Assembly (NCBI GenBank): GCA_001751015.1
Contig: MAXM01000145.1
Span: 1-10,670, forward strand
Reading direction: 5' to 3'
Source of the DNA: Desulfobacterales bacterium C00003106
Lineage (GTDB): Bacteria > Desulfobacterota > Desulfobacteria > Desulfobacterales > C00003106
DNA length: 10,670 nucleotides
Below are positions 7,288-10,670 of the stretch, one piece after another. The notes beneath the pieces are model-generated. The model was not told the origin of the DNA. It did not search any database and saw only the letters and a list, made by a program, of their open reading frames with translations. The position numbers and the translations under genes were made by a program. Numbering within the stretch: position 1 is the first letter of the stretch; every line of letters starts with the position of its first letter.

Positions 7288-7571
7288 AGACTGATGATCT
7301 CTGCGCTTGAATCGGTAATCTCAGCCACACACATCTCGCTGACCATGTTCAAGATCTTGTCCAGTTTCGAATTGATGTGCCGCCTGTCATTACCAATGAG
7401 CGCAAAACCGATTTCCGCCCGCTGCAAGACATCATTGTCCCCAACTTCTGCGGCGGATGCGTTAAACGAACTGCGAATCCTGCCCACTACTGCCTTGACA
7501 ATCTTCCGTTTCCCCTTTAAAGAAGAATTCCCGGCAATTCTCAGGCAAATAGAACCGATTCCTACAACCAT
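7284..7571 (-). CDS. ylxP: YlxP family protein (DUF503)
   Basis: A 95-residue protein of the YlxP/DUF503 family, which usually sits between infB and rbfA as here. Recognisable parts are the N-terminal strand VVGIGSICLRI, the SLKGKRKIVKAVVGRIRSSFN helix and the AEVGDNDVLQRAEIGFALIGND core. The fold is a small alpha/beta domain; its role is not firmly established, with links to ribosome assembly or RNA metabolism suggested mainly by genomic context. The start ATG lies 39 bases after the infB stop; the nearest purine-rich stretch (GAGGATC) is rather far upstream, so initiation strength is uncertain. The stop overlaps rbfA by four bases. Confidence 0.93.
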   Translation of the reverse strand: MVVGIGSICLRIAGNSSLKGKRKIVKAVVGRIRSSFNASAAEVGDNDVLQRAEIGFALIGNDRRHINSKLDKILNMVSEMCVAEITDSSAEIISL

Positions 7572-7610
7572 AGGCTTTGTTTGAAGATCCTCGATTAAAG
7601 CCGGAAATCA

Positions 7611-10253
7611 TCAATCCTGCAGTTTAGGTTTGATTTCCTCCTCGTAATAGGCTTCCATGACGTCGCCGACCTTGATGTCATTGAAGCCCGTAATGCCGAT
7701 ACCGCACTCGTACCCCGACTGAACCTCTTTGACATCGTCCTTGAAGCGTCTCAGGGACCCGAGCCTGCCGTCATAGACCACTACCCCGTCGCGCAGGAGC
7801 CGCACCTGTGCATTTCTGACAATCTTCCCTTCTGTGACATAAGAGCCCGCAATGGTGCCTTGTTTGGGAATAACAAAGGTGTCGCGCACCTCGGCCTTCC
7901 CATAGAGATGTTCCTCGTAGGTCGAGGCCATCATGCCGACAATTGCCCCCTTGATGTCGTTGATAGCATTATAGATTACATCATAGAACCGGATATCAAC
8001 ACCCTCCGTGTTCGCCAGTTCCTGCACCTTGGAATTCGGTCTGACATTGAAACCAAGCACAATGGCATGCGAGGCTGCTGCAAGCATAATATCAGATTCG
8101 GCTATCGTGCCGGTCGCGGAATGAATAATATCAATCTTCACCTCTGAAGAAGACAGCTTTGTAAGGGCATCGGATAATGCCTCAATTGATCCCTGCACAT
8201 CAGCGCGGATGATTATATCAAGTTCCTTGACCTCACCATCCTGCATCTGTTCATAGAGGCTTTCGAGAGAAAGCCTGCTTGTCTTTGCCAGGTCCTTTGT
8301 ACGCTGTTTTTCAAGACGGTGTGTACTCACCTGCCTCGCCTTCTTTTCATCAACAAGCACCACGAATTCATCACCGGCCATAGGAACACCGGACATCCCC
8401 AGTATCTCCACGGGAATAGACGGCCCGGCCGTATCAACGACGTTGCCGAGAGAATCCGTCATGGCTCTGATCTTGCCATACTGAACGCCGCAGACAACAG
8501 TATCGCCGGCATACAACGTGCCGCTCTGTACCAGGACTGTAGCCACAGGTCCCTTGCCCACGTCGAGTCTTGCCTCAACAACATGTCCGCGGGCCGGCTT
8601 GTCCGGATTTGCTTTGAGCTCCATAACCTCAGCCTGAAGCAGAATCATCTCCAGCAGCTCATCGATCCCTTGACCCTTCTTGGCGGATACCTCAACAGAG
8701 ATAGTATCGCCGCCCCATTCTTCCGACTGTAGCCCATGGTCGGCCAACTCACGTTTTATTCGTTCCGGTTCCGCATTCGGTTTATCTATCTTGTTTACAG
8801 CTACAATAATGGGCGCATCCGCCGCTCTCGAATGGTCTATTGCTTCCACTGTTTGAGGCATCACGCCATCATCCGCGGCGACAACCAGGACCACCATATC
8901 GGTAATATCCGCTCCACGCGCACGCATAGCAGTAAATGCCTCATGTCCCGGAGTATCCAGAAAGACTATGCCTCTATCCCCTGCCGCAACATAATAGGCG
9001 CCAATATGCTGTGTGATTCCGCCGGCCTCAAACGAAGTTACATTAGTCTTGCGTATCACATCGAGCAATGACGTCTTTCCATGATCAACATGCCCCATGA
9101 TTGTCACTACAGGGGGCCGTAGTCTCAATTTTGCGGGATCGTCCACCTCCTCGCTGATTATTCTCGTCTCTTCAAATACAGCCTTTTCCACTTCATAGTC
9201 GAATTCATTCGCTACCAGGGCCGCTGTTTCGAAGTCCAATGCCTGGTTCATAGTCGCCATTACTCCTGATCCAATCAGGTGTCTGATCAGATCTTTCGCT
9301 TTCACACCCATCCGTTTTGCCAGTTCCGCCACAACAATGCTGTCATCTATCTTGAGCCTCCGCTTGATCGCCTTAGGGGTTGTAATGAGCGTTGTCTTTC
9401 CCGTGACCTTTGCCGGGCCTTTCCTTCTTCTTCCCTTTCCTCTTGGTCTTCTCGCATGGAGAGCAGCGCCTTCAACAACCTCTTTGTTTCTGAACGTGAT
9501 CTTTTTCTTGAAAAACCTGTTGTCCTTTTCTATGTCCACGTGTTTTTTCTTTGGTTTTTTCAGGGCTTCAACCTGTTTAGCCTTCTTAGCAGTGTCACGT
9601 TTATCAAGTCCGACATCTTCCTTGGGCTGGCCTGGCCTGGCCGGGAACGGTTTTTCTTTTTTCTTGCCGGCGGCAATCAACGGTTTTGTCTGTGTCTGCT
9701 TGGGAATACTAATGATCCTCGCTGCTGTTCCCCTCTTTTTTTTCTTCGGTTCAACCTTTTTCTCAGGCTTTGACGGTTCTGCAACCGGTTTCTCGCGAGG
9801 GGCTGCGACACCTTCCTCCTCTTTTTCGCGTTCAACAGTTGTTTTTTCTATCTTCTCAAGATTGATTTCCTCTTTGAGTTCAACAGGTTGCTCTGTAGCT
9901 TTTTCATCAGACTCCTGTTCTTCGACTATCTTGAGCTTCTTGTCTTCAGGTTCAGGGGAGTCAACCTCTCCAACCTTTTCTTCCCGGATATCTTCCTGCG
10001 CTTCGAGAGACTCCGGCGCTTTCTTAACCAATCTCCGTCTGCGAATGACTGTAGCCTTGACCCTCTTTTCCTCGACAACCCGTTTTTGCTCTGTTTTTCC
10101 CAAAAGCGCGTCCCTGACATCTGTTATCTGAGAATCATCAAGCACGCTCATATGATTCTTCACAGAAATACTCATCTCCTTAAGCTTTTCCAAAAGCACC
10201 TTGTTAGTTACGCCAAGGTCTTTCGCAATTTCATAAATTCTGGCTTTGGCCAT
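7611..10253 (-). CDS. infB: Translation initiation factor IF-2
   Basis: IF2 is the GTPase that brings initiator fMet-tRNA to the 30S P-site and promotes subunit joining. The 880-residue protein has a first IF2_N domain (about 1-52), a long highly charged Lys/Glu/Pro-rich linker (about 53-290) predicted to be disordered, a second IF2_N domain (about 302-355), and the GTPase domain. The G motifs are GHVDHGKT (387-394), GGITQHIG (411-418), DTPGH (433-437), NKID (487-490) and SAKKG (523-527). Domains II, III and the C-terminal fMet-tRNA binding domain follow and are complete. The start ATG has AGGGGG five bases upstream. It is the first operon gene in the window; nusA, the usual upstream partner, is not seen in the 417 bases before it. 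Those are occupied by two structured repeats, so a promoter of its own may lie there, although I could not identify one. Confidence 0.98.
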   Translation of the reverse strand: MAKARIYEIAKDLGVTNKVLLEKLKEMSISVKNHMSVLDDSQITDVRDALLGKTEQKRVVEEKRVKATVIRRRRLVKKAPESLEAQEDIREEKVGEVDSPEPEDKKLKIVEEQESDEKATEQPVELKEEINLEKIEKTTVEREKEEEGVAAPREKPVAEPSKPEKKVEPKKKKRGTAARIISIPKQTQTKPLIAAGKKKEKPFPARPGQPKEDVGLDKRDTAKKAKQVEALKKPKKKHVDIEKDNRFFKKKITFRNKEVVEGAALHARRPRGKGRRRKGPAKVTGKTTLITTPKAIKRRLKIDDSIVVAELAKRMGVKAKDLIRHLIGSGVMATMNQALDFETAALVANEFDYEVEKAVFEETRIISEEVDDPAKLRLRPPVVTIMGHVDHGKTSLLDVIRKTNVTSFEAGGITQHIGAYYVAAGDRGIVFLDTPGHEAFTAMRARGADITDMVVLVVAADDGVMPQTVEAIDHSRAADAPIIVAVNKIDKPNAEPERIKRELADHGLQSEEWGGDTISVEVSAKKGQGIDELLEMILLQAEVMELKANPDKPARGHVVEARLDVGKGPVATVLVQSGTLYAGDTVVCGVQYGKIRAMTDSLGNVVDTAGPSIPVEILGMSGVPMAGDEFVVLVDEKKARQVSTHRLEKQRTKDLAKTSRLSLESLYEQMQDGEVKELDIIIRADVQGSIEALSDALTKLSSSEVKIDIIHSATGTIAESDIMLAAASHAIVLGFNVRPNSKVQELANTEGVDIRFYDVIYNAINDIKGAIVGMMASTYEEHLYGKAEVRDTFVIPKQGTIAGSYVTEGKIVRNAQVRLLRDGVVVYDGRLGSLRRFKDDVKEVQSGYECGIGITGFNDIKVGDVMEAYYEEEIKPKLQD

Positions 10254-10258
10254 CCATT

Positions 10259-10264
10259 CCCCCT
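10259..10264 (-). promoter_or_regulatory. Ribosome binding site of infB
   Basis: AGGGGG on the minus strand is five bases upstream of the infB ATG. It confirms that start, which also gives the standard MAKARIYEIAKDLGV beginning of IF2. Confidence 0.75.
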
Positions 10265-10287
10265 GAAACGTTCTATAAAATTCGAGA

Positions 10288-10448
10288 TATACCTCGGAAG
10301 GTTATAAATTGCGATTTTCTCGGTGAGCAATAAGCATCAAGAGCAAGGCGCGAAGGTGCGGAATAGCAAGCTATTTCAAGCCTGAGCAACACAGCTATTG
10401 ATGTTTAGTGCCAGCGAAAAATCGCAAGTTATGGCCTTTCGAGGTATA
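10288..10448 (+). repeat. Structured palindromic repeat, copy B (upstream of infB)
   Basis: A 161-base imperfect palindrome centred on 10368. Perfectly pairing arms are TATACCTCG (10288-10296) with CGAGGTATA (10440-10448), TTGCGATTTT (10309-10318) with AAAATCGCAA (10418-10427), CATCAA (10335-10340) with TTGATG (10398-10403), and the apical AATAGC-AA-GCTATT (10362-10375). Between the last two lies an asymmetric internal loop holding the conserved boxes CAAGGCGCG (10344-10352) and GCAACACAGC (10386-10395). At three mismatch positions of the outer stem (10297 and the TT at 10302-10303 against CC), the plus strand would form G-U pairs, which favours a plus-strand RNA. Short open frames inside it are by-products of the repeat. 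Confidence 0.85.
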
Positions 10449-10450
10449 AC

Positions 10451-10610
10451 TAAGGAACGTGGAAATAAATAATTCCCCACTCTTGCTTGTCTTTCGGCTC
10501 GTCTTCTGCGTTGCATCAAGAGTTGCATATCCCGATATGCGCCCCCTGACGCGCCTTGAATACGAACCAAAATCAGGGCGCAATCTCTATTATTTATTTT
10601 CGAGTCCCTA
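10451..10610 (-). repeat. Structured palindromic repeat, copy C (upstream of infB)
   Basis: A 160-base imperfect palindrome starting two bases after copy B and oriented oppositely. Arms: TAAGGA (10451-10456) with TCCCTA (10605-10610), AAATAAATAAT (10463-10473) with ATTATTTATTT (10589-10599), and TTTCGGCTCGTCTTC (10492-10506) with GAATACGAACCAAAA (10558-10572). The apex is GCATATC-CC-GATATGC (10525-10540). On the minus strand the boxes are CAAGGCGCG (10558-10550) and GCAACGCAG (10514-10506), again 9 and 10 bases from the apex. Three imperfect arm positions become G-U pairs on the minus strand. CTAAGGA occurs at both edges (10450-10456 and 10608-10614), which could be a target duplication or part of the terminal arms. 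An alternative internal hairpin joins GCGCCCCCTGA (10540-10550) and TCAGGGCGC (10573-10581). Confidence 0.85.
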
Positions 10611-10670
10611 AGGATCGAAGAAGAAATCTGATTAAGGGCTATTAAGACTGACTATGTGGAACCTACAGAC
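10611..10670. other. Window edge, no feature recognised
   Basis: Sixty bases beyond repeat C hold no recognisable gene end. All minus-strand frames here hit stops quickly, and none resembles the C-terminus of NusA, the usual neighbour of infB. Confidence 0.4.

Noticed and set aside
9337..10131. 264-residue plus-strand open frame opposite infB
   Set aside because: It is antisense to the charged linker of IF2; its serine/phenylalanine-rich composition is the mirror of lysine/glutamate codons and resembles no protein family.
10265..10310. TATAGA and TATATC as -10 boxes for infB
   Set aside because: Neither has an acceptable -35 box at 16-18 bases, and TATATC is part of the palindrome end.
10376..10583. 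Short minus-strand open frames of 62-64 codons upstream of infB
   Set aside because: They lie inside repeats B and C, where palindromic sequence explains their openness; no ribosome binding site or protein similarity is seen.
10288..10610. CRISPR array
   Set aside because: There are only two units of about 160 bases in opposite orientation, with internal palindromes and no short repeat-spacer periodicity.

Overview
The window looks like a chromosomal segment of a Desulfobacterota ('Deltaproteobacteria'-type) bacterium with mid-range GC. The evidence is gene order: infB, ylxP, rbfA, nrnA, truB, rpsO, pnp, an M16 peptidase and dut, all on the minus strand. The infB-rbfA-truB-rpsO-pnp core is widespread in bacteria. 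Inserted ylxP and nrnA plus trailing M16 peptidase and dut genes fit delta-type or related lineages. The assignment is an inference from synteny and protein flavour, not from a database search.

Layout. Bases 1-240 hold no convincing gene but include a plausible sigma70-type promoter. A small plus-strand gene (about 253-690) encodes a lysine-rich protein ending in a winged-helix-like domain. It converges on the nine-gene operon, which runs leftward from infB (start 10253) to dut (end 821). The operon is tight: four junctions are 4-base NTGA start/stop overlaps, rbfA and nrnA overlap by 20 bases, truB and rpsO are 4 bases apart, and only the infB-ylxP and rpsO-pnp gaps exceed 30 bases. Three or four genes start with GTG or TTG.

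Functionally the operon joins translation initiation (IF2), 30S maturation (RbfA, S15), tRNA modification (TruB), RNA turnover (PNPase, and NrnA for the shortest RNA fragments and pAp-type nucleotides), a processing-peptidase homologue and nucleotide-pool sanitation (dUTPase). These are housekeeping genes; all expected motifs are present and none looks broken.

The unusual content is intergenic. Three copies of one structured repeat flank the operon: one just after dut (about 721-816) and two back to back, in opposite orientation, upstream of infB (10288-10448 and 10451-10610). All three share a fixed architecture: CAAGGCGCG, 9 bases, a 14-16 base palindrome, 10 bases, then GCAACRCAG, inside outer arms that pair with each other. 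Arms and apical palindromes differ in sequence between copies yet keep complementarity, while the two boxes stay almost constant. This points to a palindromic, possibly RNA-structured or mobile repeat family. It is the part of the window most worth a second look.
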